Source of the DNA: Nocardia pseudobrasiliensis NBRC 108224
Lineage (GTDB): Bacteria > Actinomycetota > Actinomycetes > Mycobacteriales > Mycobacteriaceae
Length of the DNA: 64,000 nt
Assembly (NCBI RefSeq): GCF_001613105.1
Contig: NZ_BDBS01000010.1
Coordinates: 248,001-312,000 of the forward strand
Direction of reading: 5' to 3'
Below the pieces are notes generated by a model. That model searched no databases, was not told the DNA's origin, and saw only the letters and a program-made list of their open reading frames with translations. Shown here in pieces: positions 17,713 to 26,763 of the stretch. The translations under genes were made by a program, and so were the position numbers. The first letter of the stretch is position 1; each line of letters opens with the position of its first letter.

Positions 17713-18064
17713 GACTCCTCCGTCCTGGCTCCCGGCGCAGAAAGCCGTTCGCCTGGGTGTGGGGCCCACGGTCCCCCCGTGGGCTCGCTACCGCTACTTC
17801 CCAGCAGTGGCAATGACTACTTTGTCAGACGTTCGGGACGGGGGCTTTGTTCCCGGAGATGTTTCTTTGTGTTTTCCCTAACATGACCAGGCATTTCGCC
17901 GAAAGCGAACAGCATGGCCGGTAGGGGTGTTACAAGGCGCCCACCTCCGGGTACAGGCCGATCCAGTTGTCTTGTCGGCAGATTACCCCGGCCCACCGAC
18001 ACTCACACTCCGGTTTCGGCAAACTTCGAGGCCACAGGGCTGTGACGTACGTTATGGTCGAGCC
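17713..18064. other. Intergenic region with a hairpin
   Basis: A 352-bp region between divergent small genes. A stem at 17764-17784 (GCCCACGG and CCGTGGGC around a TCCCC loop) lies in the likely leader of the DUF7455 gene. The middle (17820-17890) is T-rich on the plus strand and carries no convincing coding frame. TACGTTATGGT, a weak -10-like element, sits just before the DUF952 ATG, suggesting a very short leader there. Confidence 0.45.
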
Positions 18065-18445
18065 ATGGCCGCCGCAGATGCCCCAATTGCCAAGGCGCGC
18101 ATGCTGGTTCACATGTGCACCCGCGACGAATGGGAAGCCGCACGTCGAACGGGTGAACGCCGGTCCCCATCACTGGGAACCGAGGGTTTCATCCACCTGT
18201 CCGGACCGGGGCAGGTGCACCTGCCGGCGAACCGGTTGTTCGCTGGTAGCGAAGATCTTGTTCTGCTGTGGTTGGACCCCGATCGATTGCCCGCCGAAGT
18301 GAAATGGGAGCCCGGCGTGCCGACCGATCCGGCGGCCATGTTGTTCCCGCATCTGTACGGCCCGATTCCGGTGGCCGCCGTCGTCGAGGTCACCGAGTAT
18401 CGACCAGGCCCCGACGGCGTGTTTCCGGAGATTTCGGGCATCTGA
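18065..18445 (+). CDS. DUF952 family protein
   Basis: A 126-residue protein with the DUF952 hallmarks: MLVHMCTRDEWEAAR near the start, EGFIHLSGPGQVHLPANRL, LVLLWLDPDRL, and FPHLYGPIPVAAVVEV near the end. Start at ATG 18065 is chosen over an in-frame position 46 codons upstream because the family begins at this point. The fold is related to ADP-ribosyltransferase-like enzymes by repute, but no activity is known. It precedes the antiporter operon by 14 bp and may be co-transcribed with it. Confidence 0.88.
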   Translation: MAAADAPIAKARMLVHMCTRDEWEAARRTGERRSPSLGTEGFIHLSGPGQVHLPANRLFAGSEDLVLLWLDPDRLPAEVKWEPGVPTDPAAMLFPHLYGPIPVAAVVEVTEYRPGPDGVFPEISGI

Positions 18446-18459
18446 CCTAGGGTGGAGAT

Positions 18460-18942
18460 GTGAACGTCGACGTGACAGCGCTGCCCGGCATCGGGGTACG
18501 CAAGGACTTCGAGGCCCGGTCCGGTCGCCGGATCGGGGTCGTCGCCCACCGCGACGGCGGTATCGACCTCATCATCTCCAAACCCGACGACCCGGACGCC
18601 TGCGCCGCGCAGATCCCGCTGAACACCGACGAGGCGGCGGTGCTGGCGAATCTGCTCGGCGCGCCGCAGCTGGTGGAGAAGCTCAACGCCGAACACCGCG
18701 ATATGCCGGGCATCGTGACCCGGCAGCTCCCGATCGGCGACTCCTCGCCGTATCAGGGTCGCGCACTGGGCGAGACACGCATGCGGACGCGGACCAAGGC
18801 CTCCATCGTGGCGGTCATGCGGGCCGGGCAGGTGTATCCCTCGCCGGGGCCGGACTTCGTGCTCGCCTCGGGTGATCTGCTGGTGATGGTCGGTACCCCG
18901 AATGGACTGGACGCCGCACTCGAGATCCTGACCGACGGGTGA
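18460..18942 (+). CDS. Cation:proton antiporter regulatory subunit (TrkA-C / KhtT-like)
   Basis: A 160-residue cytoplasmic protein. It has an N-terminal regulatory region with TALPGIGVRKDFEARSGRR and a C-terminal RCK-C (TrkA-C) domain, about residues 80-160, ending LASGDLLVMVGTPNGLDAAL. In KhtT-type systems this subunit gates a membrane antiporter in response to a nucleotide such as c-di-AMP or to pH; the ligand here is not shown by sequence. GTG start with GGTGGAG upstream. The antiporter gene follows 4 bp after its stop. Confidence 0.88.
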   Translation: MNVDVTALPGIGVRKDFEARSGRRIGVVAHRDGGIDLIISKPDDPDACAAQIPLNTDEAAVLANLLGAPQLVEKLNAEHRDMPGIVTRQLPIGDSSPYQGRALGETRMRTRTKASIVAVMRAGQVYPSPGPDFVLASGDLLVMVGTPNGLDAALEILTDG

Positions 18943-18946
18943 CGGC

Positions 18947-20152
18947 GTGACCTCGACCGCGCTCGCACTCGTCCAACTCGGTTGCATCCTGTTCGGTTTG
19001 GGAGTGCTGGGGCGGGTCGCGGGCCGGTTCGGGATGTCGCCGATTCCCCTGTACCTGTTGGGCGGGTTGGCCTTCGGACGCGGGGGCGTGGTCGAACTCG
19101 AATCCGCGGTCGAATTCGGCCATATCGCCGGTGAGATCGGCGTGGTGCTGCTGCTGCTCCTGCTCGGGCTCGAGTACACCGCACCCGAACTGGTGACCGG
19201 GCTGCGTCGCTCGTGGCTGGCCGGAATCGTGGACCTGGTCGCCAACGCCACCCCGGGCGTCGCGGTGGCGCTGATCCTCGGCTGGGGTCCGACCGGGGCC
19301 GTCACCATGGGCGGGGTCACCTACATCTCCTCGTCCGGGATCGTGGCGAAGGTGCTCAACGACCTTGGGCGCCTGGGTAACCGGGAGACGCCGGTGGTCT
19401 TGTCGATCCTGGTCATCGAGGATCTGGCGATGGCGGTGTATCTGCCGATCCTGACCACCATCCTGGCCGGACTCGGCTATCTGGCCGGGTTGCGCTCGCT
19501 GGCGATCGCCATGCTGGCCATCACCTGCGTGCTGGTGATCGCGCTGCGCTACGGACGCTATGTGTCGGCGATCGTGGACAGCGCCGATCGAGAGGTGTTC
19601 CTGCTCAAGCTGCTCGGCGCGGCGTTGCTGGTGGCCGGGGTGGCCTCCGGGCTGAACATCTCCGCGGCGGTGGGCGCGTTCCTGCTCGGCATCGCCATCT
19701 CCGGATCGACCGCGCAGAACGCGGCGAAACTGTTGGAGCCGCTGCGAGATCTGTTCGCCGCCATCTTCTTCGTGGCCTTCGGTCTGAATACCGATCCGCG
19801 CTCGATCCCGCCCGTACTGGGCTGGGCGATCCTGTTGGCGGTCGTCACCACGCTGACCAAGATCGCCACCGGTTGGTGGGCGGCCCATCGGCAGGGCATC
19901 CGCCCGCTCGGCTGTGCTCGCGCGGGTGCGGCCCTGGTCGCCCGTGGCGAATTCTCGATCGTCATTGCGGGCCTTGCCGTCTCGGTGGGCGCGGTCCCGG
20001 GCGATCTGGCCGCCCTGGCCTCCGCCTACGTCCTGCTGATGGCCGTGCTGGGTCCCATCACCGCGCGCCTGGTCGAACCGGCCGTGCGTTTGTTCCAGCG
20101 CCGCGCGACGCTGCCGCTGCCCTTGGAGCGCGCGGCGACCCACGAGTCCTGA
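18947..20152 (+). CDS. CPA2-family cation:proton antiporter (KefB/KhtU-like)
   Basis: A 401-residue membrane protein of the monovalent cation:proton antiporter-2 family, with about twelve helices. GVVLLLLLLGLEYTAPEL, ISSSGIVAKVLNDLG and SILVIEDLAMAVYLPIL (ED pair of the ion site) are characteristic. It has no C-terminal NAD-binding domain; regulation is probably by the separate subunit encoded 4 bp upstream. Likely exports K+ or Na+ in exchange for protons. Stops 11 bp before the convergent rhomboid-like gene. Confidence 0.9.
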   Translation: MTSTALALVQLGCILFGLGVLGRVAGRFGMSPIPLYLLGGLAFGRGGVVELESAVEFGHIAGEIGVVLLLLLLGLEYTAPELVTGLRRSWLAGIVDLVANATPGVAVALILGWGPTGAVTMGGVTYISSSGIVAKVLNDLGRLGNRETPVVLSILVIEDLAMAVYLPILTTILAGLGYLAGLRSLAIAMLAITCVLVIALRYGRYVSAIVDSADREVFLLKLLGAALLVAGVASGLNISAAVGAFLLGIAISGSTAQNAAKLLEPLRDLFAAIFFVAFGLNTDPRSIPPVLGWAILLAVVTTLTKIATGWWAAHRQGIRPLGCARAGAALVARGEFSIVIAGLAVSVGAVPGDLAALASAYVLLMAVLGPITARLVEPAVRLFQRRATLPLPLERAATHES

Positions 20153-20163
20153 TCCGGCACGGT

Positions 20164-20907
20164 TCACTCGCTTCGATCGCGCAGGCGTTCCAGCCAGTGG
20201 GCTCCGCTCACCGCGATGAGGCCGGTGAGCAGGCCGATGAAGACCGCGGTGAGGTGGCCGTAGTCGGTGAAGGTTCGCCCGCGCCAGGCGCCGAGGGCGA
20301 ACCAGCCCAGCAGCGCGCCGATCCAGACCAGGCGGGCGGGGCCGCGCAGATGGTAGGCGAGGGCGGCCAGGACGGCCGAAAAGCCGTAGGAGGCCCCGAC
20401 ATCGGCGGCCACGACCACCTTGAGCGGGATCAGGCCGCGGTCGACGGCGTGCGAGATCCCGGTCACCACGATCAGCGTCGAGGAGACGTGTCCGACGGCG
20501 AAGACGAGGATCCAGCGCACCGTGCCCAGCCATCGCTCGGCGAAGGCCATCAGGATGAGGAAGCCGAGAATGGTCGTCCACGGGAAGCCGCCCTCGGTCC
20601 AGAACGCCGAGGCGACCAGTACCTGCACCGGATCGCGGCGCATATTGTGCAGATTCGTCGAGGCCGACAGGATCAGCCGGTGCCCGGCGAAATCGCTGAT
20701 GCCGCGCAGCGTCCACCACGTCACGAACAGCGTGAACGCGTAGGCGCAGCTGGCGGGTGCGCCCGCGAGATGATCGTGCGCCGCCCGCGCCGCGCGGTAC
20801 CAGCGCGCGGGGCCCGCCCACCACGTCCGTACCGTGCGCAGCCCGTCCTCGAGTTCGATGGTGCGGGTCCAAGGGGACCGGTAGTAATTCAGCACGGAAG
20901 CGCCCAC
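20164..20907 (-). CDS. Rhomboid-like intramembrane protein
   Basis: A protein of about 247 residues with six hydrophobic segments. GASYGFSAVLAALAYH carries a GxSxG motif and DYGHLTAVFIGLLTG gives a histidine in the last helix, the expected Ser-His dyad of a rhomboid protease. A luminal W-rich region near HNMRRDP precedes. Start at GTG 20907 is chosen; GTG 20895 is also possible, and the frame running back to 21228 overlaps the eutB gene start. Actinobacterial rhomboid-like proteins are poorly characterised; activity is predicted only. Confidence 0.72.
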   Translation of the reverse strand: MGASVLNYYRSPWTRTIELEDGLRTVRTWWAGPARWYRAARAAHDHLAGAPASCAYAFTLFVTWWTLRGISDFAGHRLILSASTNLHNMRRDPVQVLVASAFWTEGGFPWTTILGFLILMAFAERWLGTVRWILVFAVGHVSSTLIVVTGISHAVDRGLIPLKVVVAADVGASYGFSAVLAALAYHLRGPARLVWIGALLGWFALGAWRGRTFTDYGHLTAVFIGLLTGLIAVSGAHWLERLRDRSE

Positions 20908-21157
20908 GCCGCCAAGTCTCGCCCGTCGATGCCGCCCACGCCCGCCGACGCGCCCTGGCGACCGTGTCCCACCCGGCACGTCGAGGGCGAATGTGGCGAG
21001 CATCGCAGTCCCCGGGGATATTCGAATGCCCTGGCCCGGGCGCATCCTGGGAGTGCGGTCACCGCGCGACATCTGCGCGCAACATTCGCCAACCGGACGG
21101 CAACATTGGCCGATCACAATCGGCAGCCGGTGCTCGTGTGGGTGGAGGAGGTTCGGG

Positions 21158-22570
21158 ATGACGGTGTATCGGCAGCGACTCGGCGGCATCGGCTTCACCT
21201 TCGACGGGTTGGTGGAACTGCTGGCCAAGGCGACCCCGCGGCGCAGCGGCGACGAATTGGCCGGGTGCGCGGCCGAATCCGACGCCGAGCGGGCCGCCGC
21301 GCAGTGGGCGCTGGCGGAGGTGCCGCTGCGAAAATTCCTCGACGAACCGGTGGTCCCCTATGAGACCGACGAGGTCACCCGGCTGATCATCGATACCCAC
21401 GACCGCACGGCTTTCGCCCCCGTCGCCCATCTGACCGTCGGCGGCCTGCGGGACTGGCTGCTCGCGACCAGTTCCCGCGACGACGCCGCCGACACACTGG
21501 CCGCGGTATCCCCGGGCCTCACGCCCGAAATGGTCGCCGCGGTCAGCAAACTCATGCGTAACCAGGACCTGATCGCCGTCGCCCGCGCCGTCCGGGTGCG
21601 CGCCGGATTCCGCACCACGGTCGGCGCACCCGGCACGCTGACGACCCGCCTGCAACCCAACCACCCCACCGACGATCCGCGCGGTATCGCCGCGGCGGTG
21701 CTGGACGGCCTGCTGCTCGGCTGCGGCGACGCGGTGATCGGCATCAATCCGGCCACCGATTCCCCCAGGGCCACAGCCGATCTGCTGCGACTGCTGGACG
21801 AGGTGCGCACCCGCTTCGACATTCCCACCCAATCCTGTGTGCTGACCCATGTCACCACCACCGTCGAACTGATCGAGGCCGGGGCCCCGGTGGATCTGGT
21901 ATTCCAGTCGATCGCGGGCACCGAGGGCGCCAATTCCGGCTTCGGCGTGAACATCTCGCTGCTGCGCGAGGCGAATGAGGCGGGCCGCTCACTGCGCCGG
22001 GGCACGGTCGGCGACAATGTCATGTACTTCGAGACCGGGCAGGGTTCGGCGCTGAGCGCGGGCGCGCATCTGGGCGTCGGCGGACGGCCGGTCGATCAGC
22101 AGACGCTGGAGACCCGTGCCTACGCCGTGGCGCGCGAATTCCAACCGCTGCTGGTCAATACGGTGGTCGGCTTCATCGGTCCCGAATATCTCTACGACGG
22201 TAAGCAGATCATCCGCGCGGGTCTCGAGGATCACTTCTGCGGCAAACTGCTCGGGCTGCCGATGGGCGTGGACGTCTGCTACACCAATCACGCCGAGGCC
22301 GACTCCGACGATATGGACACCCTGCTGACCCTGCTCGGCGCGGCGGGGGTGGCGTTCGTGATCGCGGTGCCCGGCGCCGACGATGTGATGCTCGGCTATC
22401 AGAGCCTGAGCTTCCACGACGCGCTGTACGCGCGAAAGGTGCTGGGGCTCGGGCCCGCTCCGGAATTCGCGGCCTGGCTCGATCGGCTCGGCATGCTCGA
22501 CGCGCACGGGCGGATCCGCGAGGTCGAGCCGCTGTCCTCGCCGCTGCGGGCGCTGGCGGGTGCGCGATGA
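21158..22570 (+). CDS. eutB: Ethanolamine ammonia-lyase, large subunit
   Basis: A 470-residue catalytic subunit of the adenosylcobalamin-dependent lyase that converts ethanolamine to acetaldehyde and ammonia. Family signatures include TRLQPNHPTDDPRGIAAAV, GDAVIGINPATDSP, CVLTHVTTTVELI, QSIAGTEGANSGFGV and DVCYTNHAEADSDDM. Length is normal. ATG 21158 has a strong GGAGGAGG site upstream. eutC follows with an ATGA overlap. No microcompartment shell genes, eutH or reactivase eutA are visible nearby, so metabolism would be cytosolic. Confidence 0.96.
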   Translation: MTVYRQRLGGIGFTFDGLVELLAKATPRRSGDELAGCAAESDAERAAAQWALAEVPLRKFLDEPVVPYETDEVTRLIIDTHDRTAFAPVAHLTVGGLRDWLLATSSRDDAADTLAAVSPGLTPEMVAAVSKLMRNQDLIAVARAVRVRAGFRTTVGAPGTLTTRLQPNHPTDDPRGIAAAVLDGLLLGCGDAVIGINPATDSPRATADLLRLLDEVRTRFDIPTQSCVLTHVTTTVELIEAGAPVDLVFQSIAGTEGANSGFGVNISLLREANEAGRSLRRGTVGDNVMYFETGQGSALSAGAHLGVGGRPVDQQTLETRAYAVAREFQPLLVNTVVGFIGPEYLYDGKQIIRAGLEDHFCGKLLGLPMGVDVCYTNHAEADSDDMDTLLTLLGAAGVAFVIAVPGADDVMLGYQSLSFHDALYARKVLGLGPAPEFAAWLDRLGMLDAHGRIREVEPLSSPLRALAGAR

Positions 22571-23340
22571 GCGGATTCTGGGACGAGTTGCGGCGTACCA
22601 CCCAGGCGCGAATCGGTTTGGGCCGCACCGGCGATGCGCTGCCCACGGGCCGGGTGCTCGAGTTCCGGGCCGCGCACGCGGCGGCGCGCGACGCGGTGCA
22701 TACTCCGCTGGCGGTGGACGAATTCGCGGCGCGGGTCGCGCGGGTCGGTCTGGGGGAGCCGCCGCGGGTGCGCAGCCGGGCGGCGGACCGATCGGAGTAT
22801 CTGCGGCGGCCCGATTTGGGTCGGGTGCCGGAAATCGGTGCGGGACAGGGCTTCTCGGAGCTGGTGGCGACGGGTGCGGATATCGGCTTCGTCCTGGCCG
22901 ACGGCCTGTCGCCCCGCGCGCTGCACGATCACGGGCCCGCCGTACTCGCCGCGCTGAAAGATGAACTGGGACAGGAGTTCCGACTCGCGCCGCCGGTGAT
23001 CGCCACCCAGGCCCGCGTCGCCCTCGGCGATCACATCGGCCACGCCCTGGGCGTCACAACGATTCTGGTGCTCATCGGCGAGCGTCCGGGCCTGTCGGTT
23101 GCCGACAGCCTGGGCATCTACCTCACCCACCGCCCCCGACCCGGCCGTGCCGATTCCGAGCGCAACTGTGTGTCCAATATCCACCCGCCCGAGGGCCTCG
23201 GCTATGCGGCCGCCGCGAAAGTGGCTGCGGGCCTGGTGATCGGCGCACGGCGACTGGGTCGTTCGGGAGTCGACCTCAAGGACACCTCCGACCGATCGGT
23301 GCTGTCCGAGGCCGACGCGCCGGTTCTCGACGCGGGTTAG
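22567..23340 (+). CDS. eutC: Ethanolamine ammonia-lyase, small subunit
   Basis: A 257-residue partner of EutB that helps bind adenosylcobalamin. Typical motifs are TQARVALGDHIGHALG, LIGERPGLSVADSLG and ERNCVSNIHPPEGLGY. The start overlaps the eutB stop by 4 bp, so the two subunits are translationally coupled. Its stop overlaps the convergent antiporter gene by 4 bp. Confidence 0.95.
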   Translation: MSGFWDELRRTTQARIGLGRTGDALPTGRVLEFRAAHAAARDAVHTPLAVDEFAARVARVGLGEPPRVRSRAADRSEYLRRPDLGRVPEIGAGQGFSELVATGADIGFVLADGLSPRALHDHGPAVLAALKDELGQEFRLAPPVIATQARVALGDHIGHALGVTTILVLIGERPGLSVADSLGIYLTHRPRPGRADSERNCVSNIHPPEGLGYAAAAKVAAGLVIGARRLGRSGVDLKDTSDRSVLSEADAPVLDAG

Positions 23341-24911
23341 CCGCGGCGATGCAGGTCGAGGTGGTGGATCACTCGATCGACGATCTCGATGGGCGCGTCG
23401 GGTTCGCGTCGGGCCGCCAGGGCCTCGCGGCGTCCGGCGGCGTGAATCTCGGTGGTGATGCGCTGGATTCGGTCCGTGAGGCGCAGGGTGCGGCCGGCGC
23501 CGACCGCGACATGTGGCTGCGTGCCCAGGCCGAAGGTCGGGCGAGCGGAGAACCCGTCGCGCAGATCGCGCAGCACCTGCTCGGGCAGCCGCTCCCGGGC
23601 CGCCACCTGGTCGAGTCGCAGGAGCTGTGCGTCGCGGATGCGGTGCCAGAGGCGATGTTCGAATTCCTGATCGTCGTCCGGATCACCCCGCACACCGGTC
23701 GCCCGCACCACCGCGGGCAGTGTCGGCCCCTGGACGAGCAGGGTGAACAGCACCACCGCGAAGGCGACGAACAGGATTTCGTTGCGCGCCGGAAACGCCG
23801 CGCCCGCATCGGTCGCGAACGGAATCGCCAGTGCCAGAGCCACGGTCGTGACGCCGCGCTGACCGGCCCACCAGGTGACCACGGTCTCGCGCCAGGTGTA
23901 CGGCTCGTCCGCGTCGGTGCGACGCCACCAGCGATGCAACGCCGCCCACGTCAGGCCGAGCCAGCCCAGCCGCAGCGCGACCACCACCGCGATGGTCGCC
24001 GCCGCCACCCCGAGCAGTGTCGGCCACTCGTGCCCGACCGCCCGTAGCGCACTGCGCAATTCGAGTCCGATCAGACCGAACGCGAATCCGGTCACCAGCA
24101 TCTCGGTGATCTGCCAGAACGAATCACCCATCAATCGGTATGCGCTGCCGCCGGATCCGAGCGCGGTCTCGCTCAGGTACAGCGAGCACATCAGCGTCGC
24201 CAGCACCGCCGAACCACCCCACGCCGCGGCCAGACCGTAGGCGGCGAAGGGCAGCAGCAGGCCGAGCGCGACCTGCCAGCTGGCCTCGGCGAGCCCGCGG
24301 GTGAGCAGACTGCCGCACCAGCCCAGTGCCAGCCCGACCCCGATCGCCACCGCCGCCGAGACCACGAGATCCCACAGCGCGCCCCAGCCGGAGAACCGTC
24401 CGGTCACCACCACCTGCACGGCGACGGTGTAGAGCACGGCCGCGGTCACATCGTTGAACAGCCCCTCACCCTCGAGGGCGGACACCAGCCGCCGCGGCAG
24501 CCCCAGCCGTCCGGCCAGCGTCGCGACGGCGACCGGATCCGGCGGCGCGACCAGCGCGCCCAGCACCAGCGCCGACGCGAGCGGCAGCGCCGGATGCCAG
24601 GCCCACACCACCGCCGCCACCGCGAACGCGGTGGCCAGCACCAGCCCGACCGCCGTCAGGGTGAGCGCGCCCCAGTCCGCGGCGAACCGTCGCCACGAGG
24701 TGCGCCGGGCCGAGGCGTAGAGCAGCGGCGGAAGTACCAGGGGGAGGATGAGATTCGGATCGATGTGGGTGTGCGGGGCGAACGGCGTCACGGCCAGCGC
24801 GCAGCCGAACAGAGTCATCAGCACCGCGGGGGCCAAGCCGGTGCGGCGGGCGAGCGGTTGGGCGAGGATCGTCGCGAACAGCAGCACGAACACCAGCACC
24901 AACTTCTCCAC
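23337..24911 (-). CDS. CPA1-family Na+/H+ antiporter, copy 1
   Basis: A 524-residue sodium:proton exchanger. Twelve or so helices occupy residues 1-410, with LILPLVLPPLLYASARRTSW, the ion-site region LGALVAPPDPVAVATLAGRLGL, EGEGLFNDVTAAVLY and WWAGQRGVTTVALALAIPF. A cytosolic helical tail of about 110 residues follows. GTG start. It resembles the next gene throughout and the two are presumably a tandem duplication. Likely role: export of Na+ and pH homeostasis. Confidence 0.9.
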   Translation of the reverse strand: MEKLVLVFVLLFATILAQPLARRTGLAPAVLMTLFGCALAVTPFAPHTHIDPNLILPLVLPPLLYASARRTSWRRFAADWGALTLTAVGLVLATAFAVAAVVWAWHPALPLASALVLGALVAPPDPVAVATLAGRLGLPRRLVSALEGEGLFNDVTAAVLYTVAVQVVVTGRFSGWGALWDLVVSAAVAIGVGLALGWCGSLLTRGLAEASWQVALGLLLPFAAYGLAAAWGGSAVLATLMCSLYLSETALGSGGSAYRLMGDSFWQITEMLVTGFAFGLIGLELRSALRAVGHEWPTLLGVAAATIAVVVALRLGWLGLTWAALHRWWRRTDADEPYTWRETVVTWWAGQRGVTTVALALAIPFATDAGAAFPARNEILFVAFAVVLFTLLVQGPTLPAVVRATGVRGDPDDDQEFEHRLWHRIRDAQLLRLDQVAARERLPEQVLRDLRDGFSARPTFGLGTQPHVAVGAGRTLRLTDRIQRITTEIHAAGRREALAARREPDAPIEIVDRVIHHLDLHRRG

Positions 24912-25009
24912 ACCCCGAGCCTGCTGACGGTGGCTGAGAGGTAGCCAAGGGTGGGCTGAGGCCCGTCGGGTGTAAACCGCGCGGACGCGGTGAGTTCGCT
25001 CTCAGCCGT

Positions 25010-26608
25010 TCAGAACAGCGGTGTGGACGGTCGCAGGTCCAGGCGGCGCATCACCCGGTCGACCAGATCCGGCGGCACGCCGGGTTCGCGGCGCGCGGCC
25101 AGGGCTTCGGCGCGACCGGCCTCGAGGACCTCCTCGCTCACCGTGCGCATGTTCTTGGTGAAGCGCACGGTGCGTTCGAACGCCTTGTCGGCATCGGCGT
25201 CGGTCTGCTGGGCGGCCTCGGGATCGGCGCGCGCGAGGCGGCGTTCGAATCCGTCACGCATCCGGGCGTACACCTCCTCGGGCATATCCTCGCGCTCGGC
25301 GATCTGCTCGAGCCGCGCGAGTTCGGCCTGCAGGATGCGAGTCCACAGGCGGCGCTCCAGGGTTCGCTCGACCTCGGTGTCGGCCTGTACGCGCGTGGCC
25401 CGCACCACCAGCGGCAGGGTGGGCCCCTGCAGCAGCAGCGTGAACAGTACGACGGCGAAGGCGATGAACAGCACCCGATCGCGACCCGGGAAGGATGCGC
25501 CGGAGTCGGTGGTGAACGGCACGGCCAGCGCCAGCGCGACGGTGACCACACCGCGCATCCCGGCCCACCACGTGACGATCGATTCGCGCCAGGTGCGCGG
25601 CTCGTCGGTGTCCTCGCGTCGTCTCAAACGCGAGGCGAGCGCGGTCGTCGGGAGCAGCCACAGCAGGCGCAGCCCCACGACCACCGCGATCACGGCCGCG
25701 GTCCCGCCCAGCAGCCGCGGCCAGCCGGGTCCGGCCGCGTCGAGTACGGTCGTCAGCTCCAATCCGATCAATCCGAACGCCACACCGGTCACCAGCAGAT
25801 CGATGACCTCCCATACCGAATCGCCGACTACGCGATAGGCGCTGTCGCTGAAATCCGTTGCGGCATCAACCAGATACAGCGCACAGATGAGCACCGACAG
25901 CACCGCCGAACCGTGCCAGAACTCGGCGATCCCATACGCAGCGAACGGCAGCAGCAGTCCCAGCGCCACCTGCCAGGTGGCCTGTTCGAGCCGCCGCATG
26001 AGCCTGCTGCCCGCCCAGCCCAGCACCACTCCGACGACGATCGCCACCACCGCCGAGACGATGAATTCCCCCACCGCGCGCCACGCCGAGAAATGCCCGG
26101 TGACCACGGCCTGCACCCCGATGTTGTAGAGCACCACCGCCGTCACGTCATTGAACAACCCCTCGCCCTCGAGGGCCGACACCAATCGCCGCGGCAACCC
26201 GAGCCGCCCGGCCAGCGCGCTCACCGCGACCGGATCCGGCGGCGCGACCACCGCACCCAACGCGAATGCCGCGCCCCACGGCACCTCCGGATACCAGACG
26301 TGGAACACCGCGGCCACGGCGGTGGCCGTAGTGATCACCAGCCCGACCGCGCGCAGCAGAATCGGCCCCGCATTCGACGCGAACTGCTGCCACGAGGTCC
26401 GCCGCGCCGAGGCATACAGCAGCGGCGGCAACACCAGCGGCAGAATGAATTCCGGCTCGATATCCACCGAGGGCACCGCCGGAATCACCGCCAGCACCAA
26501 CCCGAACACGGTCATGATCACCGCGGGCGCGAGCCCCAGCCGCCGACTCAACGGCTGCGCCAGAATCGTGGCGAAGGCGAGCACGACAATCAGTACCAAC
26601 TGGTCCAC
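25010..26608 (-). CDS. CPA1-family Na+/H+ antiporter, copy 2
   Basis: A 532-residue paralogue of the downstream antiporter. It shares LVLPPLLYASARRTSWQQF, VAPPDPVAVSALAGRLGLP, ALEGEGLFNDVTAVVLYN and WWAGMRGVVTVALALAVPF, and has a similar charged C-terminal tail (AREDMPEEVYARMRDGFERR region). A 98-bp gap separates the copies, so they may be one operon. GTG start at 26608. Ion preference cannot be told from sequence. Confidence 0.9.
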   Translation of the reverse strand: MDQLVLIVVLAFATILAQPLSRRLGLAPAVIMTVFGLVLAVIPAVPSVDIEPEFILPLVLPPLLYASARRTSWQQFASNAGPILLRAVGLVITTATAVAAVFHVWYPEVPWGAAFALGAVVAPPDPVAVSALAGRLGLPRRLVSALEGEGLFNDVTAVVLYNIGVQAVVTGHFSAWRAVGEFIVSAVVAIVVGVVLGWAGSRLMRRLEQATWQVALGLLLPFAAYGIAEFWHGSAVLSVLICALYLVDAATDFSDSAYRVVGDSVWEVIDLLVTGVAFGLIGLELTTVLDAAGPGWPRLLGGTAAVIAVVVGLRLLWLLPTTALASRLRRREDTDEPRTWRESIVTWWAGMRGVVTVALALAVPFTTDSGASFPGRDRVLFIAFAVVLFTLLLQGPTLPLVVRATRVQADTEVERTLERRLWTRILQAELARLEQIAEREDMPEEVYARMRDGFERRLARADPEAAQQTDADADKAFERTVRFTKNMRTVSEEVLEAGRAEALAARREPGVPPDLVDRVMRRLDLRPSTPLF

Positions 26609-26696
26609 GAGGAACCAGTCTGCAGGTGGTGTGCCGCAGTGTCACCGACCGATCCGGGCGAGTCACCGCCGGGTCACGGTTCCTGGGCCATGGCGA

Positions 26697-26745
26697 AGTC
26701 GTACGACATATCGTACGTATGAGGCGTACAATATCTCGTACGACT
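26697..26745. promoter_or_regulatory. Palindromic operator-promoter of the toxin-antitoxin operon
   Basis: A dense array of the core CGTACG. The outer arms AGTCGTACGA (26697-26706) and TCGTACGACT (26736-26745) are perfect inverted repeats; two more cores lie between them (TATCGTACGTATG and GGCGTACAA). TACAAT at 26727-26732 is a good -10 and lies inside the array, followed by AGGGGAG before the antitoxin ATG. This is the expected layout for autorepression by a Phd/YefM dimer, alone or with toxin. Confidence 0.78.
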
Positions 26746-26763
26746 CTGAACAAGGGGAGCAGA

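Noticed and set aside
18815..20872. 685-codon minus-strand frame across the antiporter and rhomboid genes
   Set aside because: Antisense shadow with low-complexity Arg/Gln/Gly sequence; the plus-strand antiporter is clear.
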